Positions 16,177 to 23,888 are shown, numbered from the stretch's first letter. The stretch: 64,000 nucleotides of DNA from Bin87 sp965261925 (GCA_965261925.1 OZ253486.1:372001-436000), one strand, 5' to 3'. Notes: generated from the letters alone by a model not told the origin. Numbers and translations: made by a program.

Positions 16177-16605
16177 GTGGCAAAGAAAGTAATGGCCGTC
16201 ATCAAACTCCAGCTAGAAGCTGGCAAGGCCACGCCGGCGCCGCCGGTCGGCCCCGCTCTGGGTCAGCACGGCGTCAATATCATGGCCTTCGTCAAGGAGT
16301 ACAACGAGCGCACCGGCAGTCAGTCCGGTACCATCATCCCGGTGCATCTGACGGTGTACCAGGACCGCTCCTTTACCTTTGTCACCCGGACTCCTCCCGC
16401 GTCGGACCTGCTTCGCCGGGCTGCCGGCATTGACAAGGGTCAGGGCGATGTCGGTGTCCCCCTTGGAGTGACCATCACCAGTGATGTCCTCCGCGGTATC
16501 GCCGAGGACAAGCTGAAGGACCTCAACGCCAACTCCGTCGAACAGGCCATGAGCATCATTGCCGGCACTGCCCGCAGCATGGGGATCAGGGTCGAAGACG
16601 ACTGA
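16177..16605 (+). CDS. rplK: 50S ribosomal protein L11 (uL11)
   Basis: 142-residue uL11, part of the GTPase-associated centre that binds 23S rRNA and factors. The N-terminal domain has KLQLEAGKATPAPPVGPALGQHG with the proline pair. The C-terminal rRNA-binding domain ends with ANSVEQAMSIIAGTARSMGI. GTG start at 16177 with GGAGG 10 bases upstream. Normal length, directly before rplA. Confidence 0.98.
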   Translation: MAKKVMAVIKLQLEAGKATPAPPVGPALGQHGVNIMAFVKEYNERTGSQSGTIIPVHLTVYQDRSFTFVTRTPPASDLLRRAAGIDKGQGDVGVPLGVTITSDVLRGIAEDKLKDLNANSVEQAMSIIAGTARSMGIRVEDD

Positions 16606-16651
16606 CGCCGCCACTCTGTCGGTCCCGAAACGCTCCCAGGGAGAATCGAAA

Positions 16652-17365
16652 ATGCCCAAACATAGCCGTCGTTACAGTGCAGTCGCGGAGCGCGTACCTG
16701 AGGACAGCATCTACCAGCCCAGGGAAGCCATCGACCTGCTGAAAGAGTTGTCCACCGCCAAGTTCGACGAGACCGTAGAGGTCCACCTGCGCACCACCGC
16801 TGACGTGCGCCACGCCGAGCAGCAGGTACGCGGGGTCACCGTGCTCCCCCACGGCCTGGGCAAGCAGGTGCGCGTGCTGGTGTTCGCCAACGGCGAGGCT
16901 GCCGACATCGCCCGTCAGGCCGGCGCCGACTTCGTGGGCGACGACGACCTGATCGCCCAGGTTGAAAGCGGCTGGGTCGAGTTCGACGTGGGATTGGCGA
17001 TCCCGGAGATCATGTCCAAGATCGGCCGACTGGGTAGGGTCCTGGGCCGCCGCGGCTTGATGCCCAACCCGCGCACCGGAACCCTGGTGCCCGCCCGTGA
17101 TCTCCCCCGCGTCATCCAGGAATCCAAGGCCGGCCGACTGGAATTTCGGACGGACCGTACCGCCATCATTCACGGGCAATTTGGCAAGTCTTCATTCGAG
17201 ACCGACTCGTTGATGGACAACCTGACGGTGTTCATGGACTCCGTCATGCGCGAGCGCCCGGAAGCGGTGAAGGGCGCCTTCATCAAGTCCGCCTACGTCA
17301 CTTCCTCCATGGGGCCCGGCATCTCGGTCGACGTGGCGACGCTCCAGGCGTTGAAGCCAGAGTAA
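16652..17365 (+). CDS. rplA: 50S ribosomal protein L1 (uL1)
   Basis: 237-residue uL1 of the L1 stalk, which helps release deacylated tRNA from the E site and in many bacteria represses its own operon. Domain I ends and domain II begins around residue 70. Signatures include the LPHGLGK segment, GRRGLMPNPRTGT (near 130-142), and the C-terminal SSMGPGISVD. The start is ATG 16652 with GGGAG upstream; the frame is open 93 bases further into rplK, which is not coding in this frame. The next gene, rplJ, is set apart by a 271-base leader. Confidence 0.97.
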   Translation: MPKHSRRYSAVAERVPEDSIYQPREAIDLLKELSTAKFDETVEVHLRTTADVRHAEQQVRGVTVLPHGLGKQVRVLVFANGEAADIARQAGADFVGDDDLIAQVESGWVEFDVGLAIPEIMSKIGRLGRVLGRRGLMPNPRTGTLVPARDLPRVIQESKAGRLEFRTDRTAIIHGQFGKSSFETDSLMDNLTVFMDSVMRERPEAVKGAFIKSAYVTSSMGPGISVDVATLQALKPE

Positions 17366-17387
17366 ACCGTTCGCCAGCAACGGCCCG

Positions 17388-17416
17388 TTGCGATTCCCCG
17401 GAGGGGATGCTAGACT
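17388..17416 (+). promoter_or_regulatory. Candidate promoter of rplJ-rplL
   Basis: -35 TTGCGA (17388-17393), a 17-base spacer, and -10 TAGACT (17411-17416) with an extended TG element at 17408. It lies just after rplA and before the L10 leader, where an internal promoter is expected. Confidence 0.5.
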
Positions 17417-17439
17417 GCCCCGCACAATCGAATACGCTC

Positions 17440-17520
17440 ACCATGCCCGAGACAGCGGGTTCCCGTCGGGAATAATGGCGGTTTCAGCCGCCCGCCGAGG
17501 CGATACGCCGGAGAATTCCG
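17440..17520 (+). promoter_or_regulatory. Ribosomal protein L10 leader
   Basis: The region upstream of rplJ contains segments characteristic of the L10 leader: CCGAGACAGCGGG (from 17447) and GCCGCCCGCCGAGG (17487-17500), which pair through GCGGG/CCCGC. An internal hairpin TCCCGTCGGGA also forms. In bacteria L10 (with L7/L12) binds this RNA and represses rplJ-rplL. The motif match is by eye; a covariance search for the L10 leader family would settle it. Confidence 0.7.
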
Positions 17521-17574
17521 GCGCCAACGTGGTCCAACTGCACGACTGGCGTCCAGCCTGATTGCGCGCAGTTT

Positions 17575-17611
17575 ATCCCGCGCCCATGTCTCGGAGCGCG
17601 GGATTTCTTTT
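17575..17611 (+). terminator. Attenuator terminator between L10 leader and rplJ
   Basis: ATCCCGCGC pairs perfectly with GCGCGGGAT (9 bp, 12-nt loop), followed by TTCTTTT. It is a complete intrinsic terminator 25 bases before the rplJ start, so it should act as an attenuator controlled by L10 binding to the leader. Confidence 0.85.
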
Positions 17612-17636
17612 GACCGTACTAATCTAGGAGCAGACC

Positions 17637-18176
17637 TTGCCAACCCAGGAAAAAATCGATCGTGTAGCCGAGTTGAAGGACAAGTTGGAACGCAGTTCCA
17701 TCATCATTTCCACCGGCTACTCCGGGATGAATGCCAATCAGATGGTGGACCTGCGACGCAGGATGTTGGACGGCGGCGTTGAATTCGTTGTCGTCAAGAA
17801 CAACCTGTTGAGCCGGGCCGCGGACGCCGCGGACATCCCCCAACTCAAGGACGTTATATCGGGTCAGACCGCCATCGCGTTGGGTTACGACGATGCCGCC
17901 GTCACGGCGAAGGCGGTCAACCAGGCTGCCCAGGCCAGCGCCGGCGTTCTCGCGGTCCATGGCGCGGTGATCGGGCAAGATGCCGCCATGCAACCCGAGG
18001 AGGTCTCGCGGTTGGCCGATTTGCCTCCCCGCCCCATCCTCGTGGCCCTATTGTTGGGCACCATGCAATCGCCGCTCTACGGTTTGGCAACCGTCCTCAC
18101 CGGCACAATTCGCAGTCTGGCCTACGTGCTGCAGGCCCGGATGGACCAGTTGCAGCCGGCTGACGCGGCGGAATAG
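17637..18176 (+). CDS. rplJ: 50S ribosomal protein L10 (uL10)
   Basis: 179-residue uL10, the base of the L7/L12 stalk. The N-terminal rRNA-binding domain includes ELKDKLERSSIIISTGYSGM and the FVVVKNNLLSRAA segment. The C-terminal helix that binds L7/L12 dimers (ALLLGTMQSPLYGLATVLTGTIRSLAYVLQAR) is intact. TTG start with TAGGAG 7 bases upstream; a weak start codon is common for this autoregulated gene. It follows the leader and attenuator and precedes rplL. Confidence 0.96.
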   Translation: MPTQEKIDRVAELKDKLERSSIIISTGYSGMNANQMVDLRRRMLDGGVEFVVVKNNLLSRAADAADIPQLKDVISGQTAIALGYDDAAVTAKAVNQAAQASAGVLAVHGAVIGQDAAMQPEEVSRLADLPPRPILVALLLGTMQSPLYGLATVLTGTIRSLAYVLQARMDQLQPADAAE

Positions 18177-18198
18177 CGGCCATCATTTCTCACGGTAA

Positions 18199-18228
18199 AT
18201 CGTAAACAACCATATCGTAAACAGCCAT
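18199..18228. repeat. 15-bp tandem duplication before rplL
   Basis: ATCGTAAACAACCAT is followed immediately by ATCGTAAACAGCCAT, differing at one base, just before the rplL ribosome-binding site AGGAGG. The function is unknown; it may affect rplL translation, which must exceed that of rplJ. Confidence 0.7.
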
Positions 18229-18243
18229 TAGGAGGCTTCTATC

Positions 18244-18633
18244 ATGGCAGTGAACCAGGAAGTTCTTGACGCAATCAAGGGCATGAGCGTGATGGATCTG
18301 GCCGATCTGGTCAAGGCCATCGAGGAAGAATTCGGCGTCTCTGCGGCCGCTCCCATGGCGGTTGCCGCCGCTCCGGCTGCCGGTGTGGTCACCGACGACG
18401 CTCCGTCCGCCGGCGACGAGCAGACCGAGTTCACCATCACGCTGGCCGACTTCGGCGCCAACAAGATCAACGTCATCAAGGCCGTGCGCGAGGTTACCGA
18501 CCTCGGCCTGCGCGAAGCCAAAGAACTCGTCGAAGCGGCTCCGACTCGCGTCCGCGAGGGCGTGAACAAGGAAGACGCCGACAGCATCAAGACCAAGCTG
18601 GAAGAGGCAGGAGCCACGGTGCAGGTGGGCTAG
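18244..18633 (+). CDS. rplL: 50S ribosomal protein L7/L12 (bL12)
   Basis: 129-residue bL12, present in several copies on the ribosome stalk and recruiting translation GTPases. The N-terminal dimerisation helix MDLADLVKAIEEEFGVSA is followed by the Ala/Pro hinge (AAPMAVAAAPAAG) and the C-terminal domain with NKINVIKAVREVTDLGLREAK and LVEAAP. A strong AGGAGG lies 8 bases upstream. In most bacteria rpoB follows, but here an IS and an unrelated dehydrogenase gene do. Confidence 0.98.
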   Translation: MAVNQEVLDAIKGMSVMDLADLVKAIEEEFGVSAAAPMAVAAAPAAGVVTDDAPSAGDEQTEFTITLADFGANKINVIKAVREVTDLGLREAKELVEAAPTRVREGVNKEDADSIKTKLEEAGATVQVG

Positions 18634-18659
18634 TCGCCCACTGAAACGACGCTCTTCAC

Positions 18660-18678
18660 AAGGATCAGGGGGCGGGTC
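18660..18678. repeat. Left part of an interrupted palindrome, with target duplication
   Basis: AAGGATCAGGGGGC (18660-18673) is one arm of a perfect 14-bp inverted repeat whose other arm is at 19930-19943. The last ten bases, GGGGCGGGTC (18669-18678), are the left copy of the IS target duplication. Confidence 0.85.
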
Positions 18679-19911
18679 CAGGGCAATCGCGTCTTAATAG
18701 TATTTTTAGAAATGTGCTAACGTGCCATGATCCGTTGAACCAAATGGAGGCAGTGAGGCATGGCACAACCACCCAAAACAACTATTCTCGATCATTTCGC
18801 TGACCTGGACGACCCACGGGTGGAACGCACCCGACGCCATAAGCTGGTGGACATCATTGCCATTGCCATTTGTGCCACCATCTGCGGCGCCGATTCCTGG
18901 GTCCACATAGAACTCTTCGGCAAGAGCAAGCTGGCCTGGTTTCAGACCTTCCTGGAATTGCCCCACGGTATCCCATCCCACGACACCTTTGGCGATGTGT
19001 TCGCCCGCCTGGACCCAGTGCAGTTGCAGAATAGCTTCGTATCCTGGACCCAGGCCATCGCCGAGTTGCTGCCGGGTGAGGTGGTGGCCATTGACGGCAA
19101 GACGGCCCGACGGTCCTATGATCCGGCGGGGAACAAGGGGGCCATACACCTGGTCAGCGCCTGGGCCACGCAGAATAACCTGACCCTGGGCCAGGTCAAG
19201 ACTGAGGAGAAGTCCAATGAGATCACCGCCATTCCACAACTGCTGGAGATGCTGGACTTGAATGGCTGCATCGTGACCATCGATGCCATGGGCTGCCAGC
19301 GGGAGATCGCCCAGCAGATCATAGCGGGCGGGGCCGACTACGTGCTGGCGGTGAAGGAGAACCAGGGCCGGTTGCATGAGGGCATCCGAGACCTGTTCCA
19401 GGGAGCCGAGGCCTGGGGTTTTGACGGGGTGCCTTACGATTATGCACGGACCGTGGACAAGGGACACGGACGGGTGGAACGGCGGGAATGCTGGACCATC
19501 ACGGCGACGGACTGCCTGGATTATCTGGACCCCCAGGGGCAATGGTCCCAACTGAAGGCGGCCGTCAGGGTGGTGGGCCATCGTCAAACTGGAGCGGGTG
19601 GCATAAGTCAGCCCCGCTACTACATCAGCAGCCTGCCAGCCTCAGCAGAACAACTCCTGGCTGCCATCAGAAGCCACTGGAGCATCGAAAACTCGCTGCA
19701 CTGGACCTTGGACGTGACCTTTCGGGAAGACCAGTGCCGAGTGCGCAAGGACCATGGACCGCAGAACCTGGCCACGCTGCGGCAGATTGGGCACAACCGG
19801 TTGAAAAACGAAAGCACCTTGAAAGTAGGCATTCAGGGCAAGCGGCTCAACGCCGGATGGGACGAGGACTACCTGCGCAAAGTCCTCCTCGGATAAGACG
19901 CGATTGCCCTG
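18679..19911 (+). mobile_element. ISAs1-type insertion sequence, complete
   Basis: 1233-bp element bounded by perfect 18-bp terminal inverted repeats, CAGGGCAATCGCGTCTTA at 18679-18696 and its complement at 19894-19911. The identical 10-bp sequence GGGGCGGGTC flanks it at 18669-18678 and 19912-19921, a target duplication of the size known for the ISAs1 family. One transposase gene fills it and its stop codon lies inside the right repeat. Perfect ends, perfect duplication and an intact transposase indicate a recent, possibly active insertion. Removing the element and one duplication restores a long palindrome downstream of rplL. Confidence 0.93.
18760..19896 (+). CDS. ISAs1 family transposase
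   Basis: 378-residue DDE transposase of the ISAs1 group (IS4-like superfamily). The N-terminal DUF4338-like region has LDDPRVERTRRHKLVDII. The catalytic core has Asp112 in VAIDGKTARRS, Asp175 in TIDAMGCQ, and Glu310 in SHWSIENSLHW, followed by the LDVTFREDQ motif diagnostic of the family. A purine-rich GGAGGCAGTGAGG precedes the ATG. The length is full (family about 370-380) and the frame uninterrupted, so it should be functional. It is oriented with the ribosomal operon, so it may also receive read-through transcription from rplJL. Confidence 0.96.
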   Translation: MAQPPKTTILDHFADLDDPRVERTRRHKLVDIIAIAICATICGADSWVHIELFGKSKLAWFQTFLELPHGIPSHDTFGDVFARLDPVQLQNSFVSWTQAIAELLPGEVVAIDGKTARRSYDPAGNKGAIHLVSAWATQNNLTLGQVKTEEKSNEITAIPQLLEMLDLNGCIVTIDAMGCQREIAQQIIAGGADYVLAVKENQGRLHEGIRDLFQGAEAWGFDGVPYDYARTVDKGHGRVERRECWTITATDCLDYLDPQGQWSQLKAAVRVVGHRQTGAGGISQPRYYISSLPASAEQLLAAIRSHWSIENSLHWTLDVTFREDQCRVRKDHGPQNLATLRQIGHNRLKNESTLKVGIQGKRLNAGWDEDYLRKVLLG

Positions 19912-19943
19912 GGGGCGGGTCTTGCACCTGCCCCCTGATCCTT
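19912..19943. repeat. Right part of the interrupted palindrome, with target duplication
   Basis: GGGGCGGGTC (19912-19921) is the right target duplication. GCCCCCTGATCCTT (19930-19943) is the second arm of the 14-bp palindrome begun at 18660. Only three T residues follow, so it is a weak terminator at best, or a palindromic repeat element. Confidence 0.85.
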
Positions 19944-19989
19944 TGCCTGGTGTACAATGCCGCCAGTTTGACCGGGAGGACCTCCGAGT

Positions 19990-20793
19990 ATGGACCTGCA
20001 ACTTGATGGCAAAACGGCGATCGTTACCGGAGGCAGCCGAGGTATTGGCAAGGCGGTGGCACGAGTGCTGTCCGCCGACGGCTGTAGTGTCGTGATCACC
20101 GGCCGTTACGCCGACACCCTGTCCGAGTCGGCCGAGGATATTGCGGGTGATACCGGCAAGACGATCATCCCCATCGTGGCCGACATGACCAGTACCGACC
20201 AGGTGAATGCGATGGTCGCCCAGGCCGCCGAGGCCTTGGGTGGTCGGGTCGACATCCTGGTGAACAACGCCGCCGCTCCCGGCGGTCTGGCCCGTGGGTC
20301 GCTGGCCGAAATCCGCGACGAAGACGTCATGCTGGACCTGGACACCAAGGTCATGGGCTACCTGCGCTGCGCCCGGGCGGTTGCTCCCTACATGCAGCAA
20401 CAGGGATGGGGTCGGATTGTCAACGTCGGCGGTTTGTCGGCGCGCCGGGCGGAGGGCAACCTCAGCGCCGGCGTCCGCAACTCGGGCCTGTCCAACCTGA
20501 CCAAGTACCTGGCCGAGGAGCTGGGCAGCGACGGCGTCTGTGTCAACCTGGTCCATCCCGGCACCACCCGCACCGAGCGCAGCGGCCCCATGTACGCCGA
20601 GCAGGCCCAACGGGAAGGCACCACCGTCGAGGAAATCGAGCGTCGCGCCGCGGCCCGCAACTCCACCCGGCGCATCGTTGATGCCGAAGAGCTGGCGTGG
20701 GTTGTGGCCTTCCTGGCCTCGCCCCGCAGCATCGCCATCAGCGGCGAGACCATCGCCGCCGGCGGCGGAGCCGGCACCAACGTCTATCACTGA
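19990..20793 (+). CDS. SDR family protein lacking the usual catalytic residues
   Basis: 267-residue Rossmann-fold protein of the short-chain dehydrogenase/reductase superfamily. The cofactor loop TGGSRGIG (13-20) and NNAA (92-95) are normal. The active site is not: where SDRs have Ser, Tyr-x3-Lys, this protein reads NVGG (Ser to Gly148) and SAGVRNSG (Tyr to Ala160, Lys to Asn164), aligned through the following LSNLTKYLAEEL helix. It may therefore bind NAD(P) without classical SDR catalysis, or use other residues. The surrounding fold is well conserved, so it is not a decaying gene. The EthD-domain gene follows after 61 bases. Confidence 0.88.
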   Translation: MDLQLDGKTAIVTGGSRGIGKAVARVLSADGCSVVITGRYADTLSESAEDIAGDTGKTIIPIVADMTSTDQVNAMVAQAAEALGGRVDILVNNAAAPGGLARGSLAEIRDEDVMLDLDTKVMGYLRCARAVAPYMQQQGWGRIVNVGGLSARRAEGNLSAGVRNSGLSNLTKYLAEELGSDGVCVNLVHPGTTRTERSGPMYAEQAQREGTTVEEIERRAAARNSTRRIVDAEELAWVVAFLASPRSIAISGETIAAGGGAGTNVYH

Positions 20794-20808
20794 CCATTCC
20801 GCACCGTC

Positions 20809-20828
20809 ATTCCCGCGCGTCCGGGAAT
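20809..20828. repeat. Short palindrome ATTCCCG/CGGGAAT
   Basis: A 7-bp inverted repeat with a 6-nt loop, embedded in GTCATTCCCG...CGGGAATCCATTC, a sequence style common as a dispersed intergenic repeat in many bacteria. It lies between the SDR and EthD genes. Confidence 0.6.
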
Positions 20829-20854
20829 CCATTCCTCACCAGGAGACCGTTACG

Positions 20855-21169
20855 ATGATCAAGGTAACCGTTTTTTACGAAAACGAAGAGGGCAAGTCCT
20901 TCGATTTCGACTACTACTGCAACACGCACATGCCCATGGTGCAGGAACGCCTCACCACCTTCGGCATGCGCTACTACAACGTCGAGAAGGGTATCTCCGA
21001 TGCTGATCCCAGCGCTCCCCCCATTTATACCGCCATCGGGTACCTGTTCTTCAACGACGTGGATGGCGTGCACGAGGGCTTCAAGACCCACGGCCGCGAG
21101 CTGGTGGGCGACGTGCCTAACTTCACCGACATCAGCCCCAAGTTCCTCATCAGTGAGCTGATTGCGTGA
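20855..21169 (+). CDS. EthD domain protein
   Basis: 104-residue EthD-family protein, a dimeric ferredoxin-like alpha/beta-barrel fold. It begins IKVTVFYENEEGKSFDFDYYCNTHMPMV, where the D-x2-Y-x4-H-MP signature of the family is clear. The C-terminal half ends with DVPNFTDISPKFLISEL, also typical. EthD proteins accompany degradation pathways and may be small isomerases or accessory proteins. AGGAG lies 10 bases before ATG 20855; the longer open frame upstream overlaps the SDR gene and is not family-like. It is probably cotranscribed with the SDR. Confidence 0.88.
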   Translation: MIKVTVFYENEEGKSFDFDYYCNTHMPMVQERLTTFGMRYYNVEKGISDADPSAPPIYTAIGYLFFNDVDGVHEGFKTHGRELVGDVPNFTDISPKFLISELIA

Positions 21170-21190
21170 TCGCAAGTTGGCAAGCAGATG

Positions 21191-21218
21191 GTGGGGGCGG
21201 CCCGATGGTCGCCCCCAC
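21191..21218. repeat. G-rich inverted repeat
   Basis: GTGGGGGCG and CGCCCCCAC form a perfect 9-bp stem with a 10-nt loop just after the EthD gene. It resembles the palindrome at 1039-1064 in composition and placement. No T-run follows. Confidence 0.65.
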
Positions 21219-21264
21219 GTCTATCAACGCCGCTCTCATCCCGAGCCTCATGGAGTGATGCGCC

Positions 21265-22929
21265 ATGAACCAGGCAGTTGACGCCCTCGCCGAACGGGCG
21301 ATACGCGAGCACTGGGACTTTTTGCCCACCTCCGGCAGCCGCATCGGCCGCCATGAATACGACGGCCGACTGCCTGACTTCTCCGCCGGCCGGGTATCAC
21401 GCCGGGTCGAGGAGCTGCACCGGTCGCTGGGTCAGCTCTCTTCGCTGCCTGCGGACGACGCCCACGGTACGGACGCAGAGGCCAGGATGGACCGCCTGTC
21501 GCGCAGCCTGCTGGACATGTTTCTCCGGCGCGAGCTGTTCAACCTGGAGGAAATGCGTACCCTGCATAACAACCCGCAGCGCCAGGTCGGCTACCTCGGC
21601 GTCGGCAGCTACGTGCAGCGTGACTACGCGCCCCTGCCCGACCGGCTCCGGTCGGCTATGCAGGTTCTCCGGCAGGCTCCGGATTTCCTGGCCACGCTGG
21701 AAACTCTAACCGAACCCGAACTCGGTGAACCCGTGCGGGACATGGCGGTCGAGGCCTACCGCGGGATGGCGTCGTTCTATCACACCGGCCTTGCGGCCGC
21801 GTCCACCGAGTGCGCCGCCATCGCTCCCGACGTCGCCGCCGAGTTCGACGCGGCCCGCGAACTTGCCGCCGCCGCCGTGTCGGGGTTTGCCCAGCGGTTG
21901 CAGGACCGTCGAACACGCCCCGGCTTCGCCATCGGCTCCGATCTGTACCGCCGAATGCTGGAAGTCGGCGAGGGGGTGAACACCTCGCTTTCTGATGTTC
22001 TGTCCATTGGCCAGGCCAACCTGGAGCAGAACCTCCGCCGGCTGGACGAAGCCGCCGCGTTGGTGGCCCCGGGCAAGTCGGTGCGGGAAGCCGTCGCCCA
22101 GGTTTCCGTCAACCATCCCACCGCAGAACGCCTGATACCCGAGACCCGGGACATGCTGGAGGACATCCGCCAGGCCCTCATCGACCACGACATCATCGGC
22201 GTTCCTTCGGAGGAGCGCTGCCAGGTCACCGAGACGCCCTCCTACATGCGCTACGCCTTCGCCGCGATGGATTCGCCCGGTGGCCTCGAAGAGGTCGCCA
22301 CCGAGGCGTTCTACTACGTCACGCCCGTGGAGCCTGACTGGACGCCGCGCCAGCAGGAGGAGTGGCTTACCAACTTCAACTATCACACCCTGAAGATCAT
22401 CAGCGTCCACGAGGTTTATCCGGGCCACTACGTCCACAACCTGCACAACCGCCATGGCGGAGGGCTGCCGCTGGTCAATCGGGTCGCCACGTCCTACGCC
22501 TTCACCGAGGGCTGGGCCCACTACACCGAGGAGATGATGCTCGAAACCGAGTACGGACGCGACGACGCGGCCCTCTGGCTGACCCAGCTCCTCGAGGCCC
22601 TGGTCCGCAACTGCCGCTACCTCTGCTCGCTGGGCATGCACACGCAGGGGATGACCGTGGACGAGGCGACGCAGTTCTTTCAGGCCCATGCCTACATGGA
22701 GGAGCACCCGGCCCGTCGCGAGGCCCTGCGCGGCACCTTCGACCCGGGCTATCTGAACTACACCCTGGGCAAACTGATGCTGCTCAAGCTGCGGCAGGAC
22801 TGGAGGCGGCAGGAAGGGTCAGCGTACAGCCTGCGCCGGTTCCACGACGCCGCGCTGTCCTGGGGCGCGCCGCCGGTGCCGCTGCTGCGCCAGGTGATGC
22901 TCAACGAACCGGGAGCGGAGATCCTCTAA
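21265..22929 (+). CDS. DUF885 family protein (metallopeptidase-like)
   Basis: 554-residue protein of the DUF885 family, large helical proteins related to thermolysin-type or M32-like metallopeptidases. The zinc-site motif HEVYPGH is at 382-388 and the downstream acidic ligand is likely in FTEGWAHYTEEM (Glu415 region). No signal peptide is visible, so it is probably cytoplasmic. The length matches the family. It stands between the EthD gene and a convergent minus-strand block and has no obvious operon partner. Confidence 0.88.
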   Translation: MNQAVDALAERAIREHWDFLPTSGSRIGRHEYDGRLPDFSAGRVSRRVEELHRSLGQLSSLPADDAHGTDAEARMDRLSRSLLDMFLRRELFNLEEMRTLHNNPQRQVGYLGVGSYVQRDYAPLPDRLRSAMQVLRQAPDFLATLETLTEPELGEPVRDMAVEAYRGMASFYHTGLAAASTECAAIAPDVAAEFDAARELAAAAVSGFAQRLQDRRTRPGFAIGSDLYRRMLEVGEGVNTSLSDVLSIGQANLEQNLRRLDEAAALVAPGKSVREAVAQVSVNHPTAERLIPETRDMLEDIRQALIDHDIIGVPSEERCQVTETPSYMRYAFAAMDSPGGLEEVATEAFYYVTPVEPDWTPRQQEEWLTNFNYHTLKIISVHEVYPGHYVHNLHNRHGGGLPLVNRVATSYAFTEGWAHYTEEMMLETEYGRDDAALWLTQLLEALVRNCRYLCSLGMHTQGMTVDEATQFFQAHAYMEEHPARREALRGTFDPGYLNYTLGKLMLLKLRQDWRRQEGSAYSLRRFHDAALSWGAPPVPLLRQVMLNEPGAEIL

Positions 22930-22959
22930 TCGCTCGCGCCTGATCCCCTCAAGATCCGT

Positions 22960-23481
22960 CTAAACCACCTGCGCGCCGAGGATCTTGCCGATGTGGTCCA
23001 GCGCCCAGCGATGGGCGTCGCCGTCGAAGGACGCTACGCAGTCGCTGGGCACCTCCACGGCGTAGTCCCGGTTACGCGCGTCCGAGGTGGTGTGCATTAC
23101 GCAGATGTCGGTGCACACCCCGCACACGATTATCTTGTCGGGGTTGAGGGCGGCCAAGCGCTCGGCCAGGTCGGTGTTGAAGAAGCCGCTGTACCGGTTC
23201 TTGGGGATGACGTTGCCGTCGCCGACCCACTCGGCCAGCTCTGGGATGACCTCCGGCTCCTCCGTCCCGATGACGCAGTGCACCGGGAACATCTGGAACT
23301 CCAGGTCGTCGGGCAGGTGGTGGTCGGAGACGAACAGGATAGCCGCCCCGGCCTCGGCCTCGCGGCCCAGCAGTGCCCGCACCGGCTCGATGATACGGCG
23401 GGCGTCGTCGCCGCAGTAAAGGTTATGCCCCGGCTCCAGAAAGCCACGCACCATGTCGACCACCAGGACTGCGTTGGGCAT
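22960..23481 (-). CDS. Isochorismatase/nicotinamidase-fold cysteine hydrolase
   Basis: 173-residue cysteine hydrolase. The triad expected for nicotinamidase-like enzymes is present: Asp9 in VVDMVRGF, Lys94 in IPKNRYSGFF, and Cys127 in GVCTDICVMHT, where the following cis-peptide loop is typical. DHHLPDD near 53-59 supplies metal-site residues as in PncA, so hydrolysis of nicotinamide or a related amide is plausible. GGAGG lies 11 bases upstream. It is the last gene of a minus-strand group with a small aspartic protease and a TPP enzyme. Confidence 0.88.
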   Translation of the reverse strand: MPNAVLVVDMVRGFLEPGHNLYCGDDARRIIEPVRALLGREAEAGAAILFVSDHHLPDDLEFQMFPVHCVIGTEEPEVIPELAEWVGDGNVIPKNRYSGFFNTDLAERLAALNPDKIIVCGVCTDICVMHTTSDARNRDYAVEVPSDCVASFDGDAHRWALDHIGKILGAQVV

Positions 23482-23531
23482 TTCTCACTGCCTCCAGTCG
23501 GACCGACGACCTTGCAAGAAGATAGACCAGG

Positions 23532-23888
23532 TCATTTCAGCGAGCCAATTACCGGTATCAGGCGTTCGTTGTAAGGATCGACCCCGAGCAGCACACCTTC
23601 CAGCGTGTACGCGCCGAGCAGCGGTGACGCCCCCTCCTCACCGAAGATGACCCAGGTGGTGGTCTCGCGACCGTCCACCCGAGACCGAGCTTCGCCCATA
23701 TCCAACTGCACCTGCTGTCCCCCGGCGTACTCGAATGTTCGCGTGACGGACGGGCGGATCCCTAATCCTTCCAGCGTGGAGCGCGGTACCACTGTCGTAG
23801 TCGCACCCGTGTCCACCATCACTTCGATATCCTCGAAGTGTTCGCCTTCAAGATTGGCAATCTGGATGGTGATGTTGAAGGTACCCAT
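23532..23888 (-). CDS. Retropepsin-like aspartic protease domain protein (clan AA)
   Basis: 118-residue single-domain protein with the retropepsin-like hallmark VDTGATTTVVP (Asp26-Thr-Gly) and the second conserved hydrophobic-hydrophobic-Gly strand near SPLLGAYTLEGVLLGVD. Members of this family work as homodimers, each subunit giving one catalytic Asp. There is no signal peptide. It lies 16 bases after the TPP enzyme gene and 50 bases before the cysteine hydrolase on the same strand. Proteins of this type often sit near toxin-antitoxin genes, but none is seen here. Substrate unknown. Confidence 0.85.
   Translation of the reverse strand: MGTFNITIQIANLEGEHFEDIEVMVDTGATTTVVPRSTLEGLGIRPSVTRTFEYAGGQQVQLDMGEARSRVDGRETTTWVIFGEEGASPLLGAYTLEGVLLGVDPYNERLIPVIGSLK

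Noticed and set aside
16559..16651. Upstream extension of rplA into rplK
   Set aside because: The extra 31 codons are an out-of-frame read of rplK and the intergenic gap; the conserved L1 start with ribosome-binding site is at 16652.
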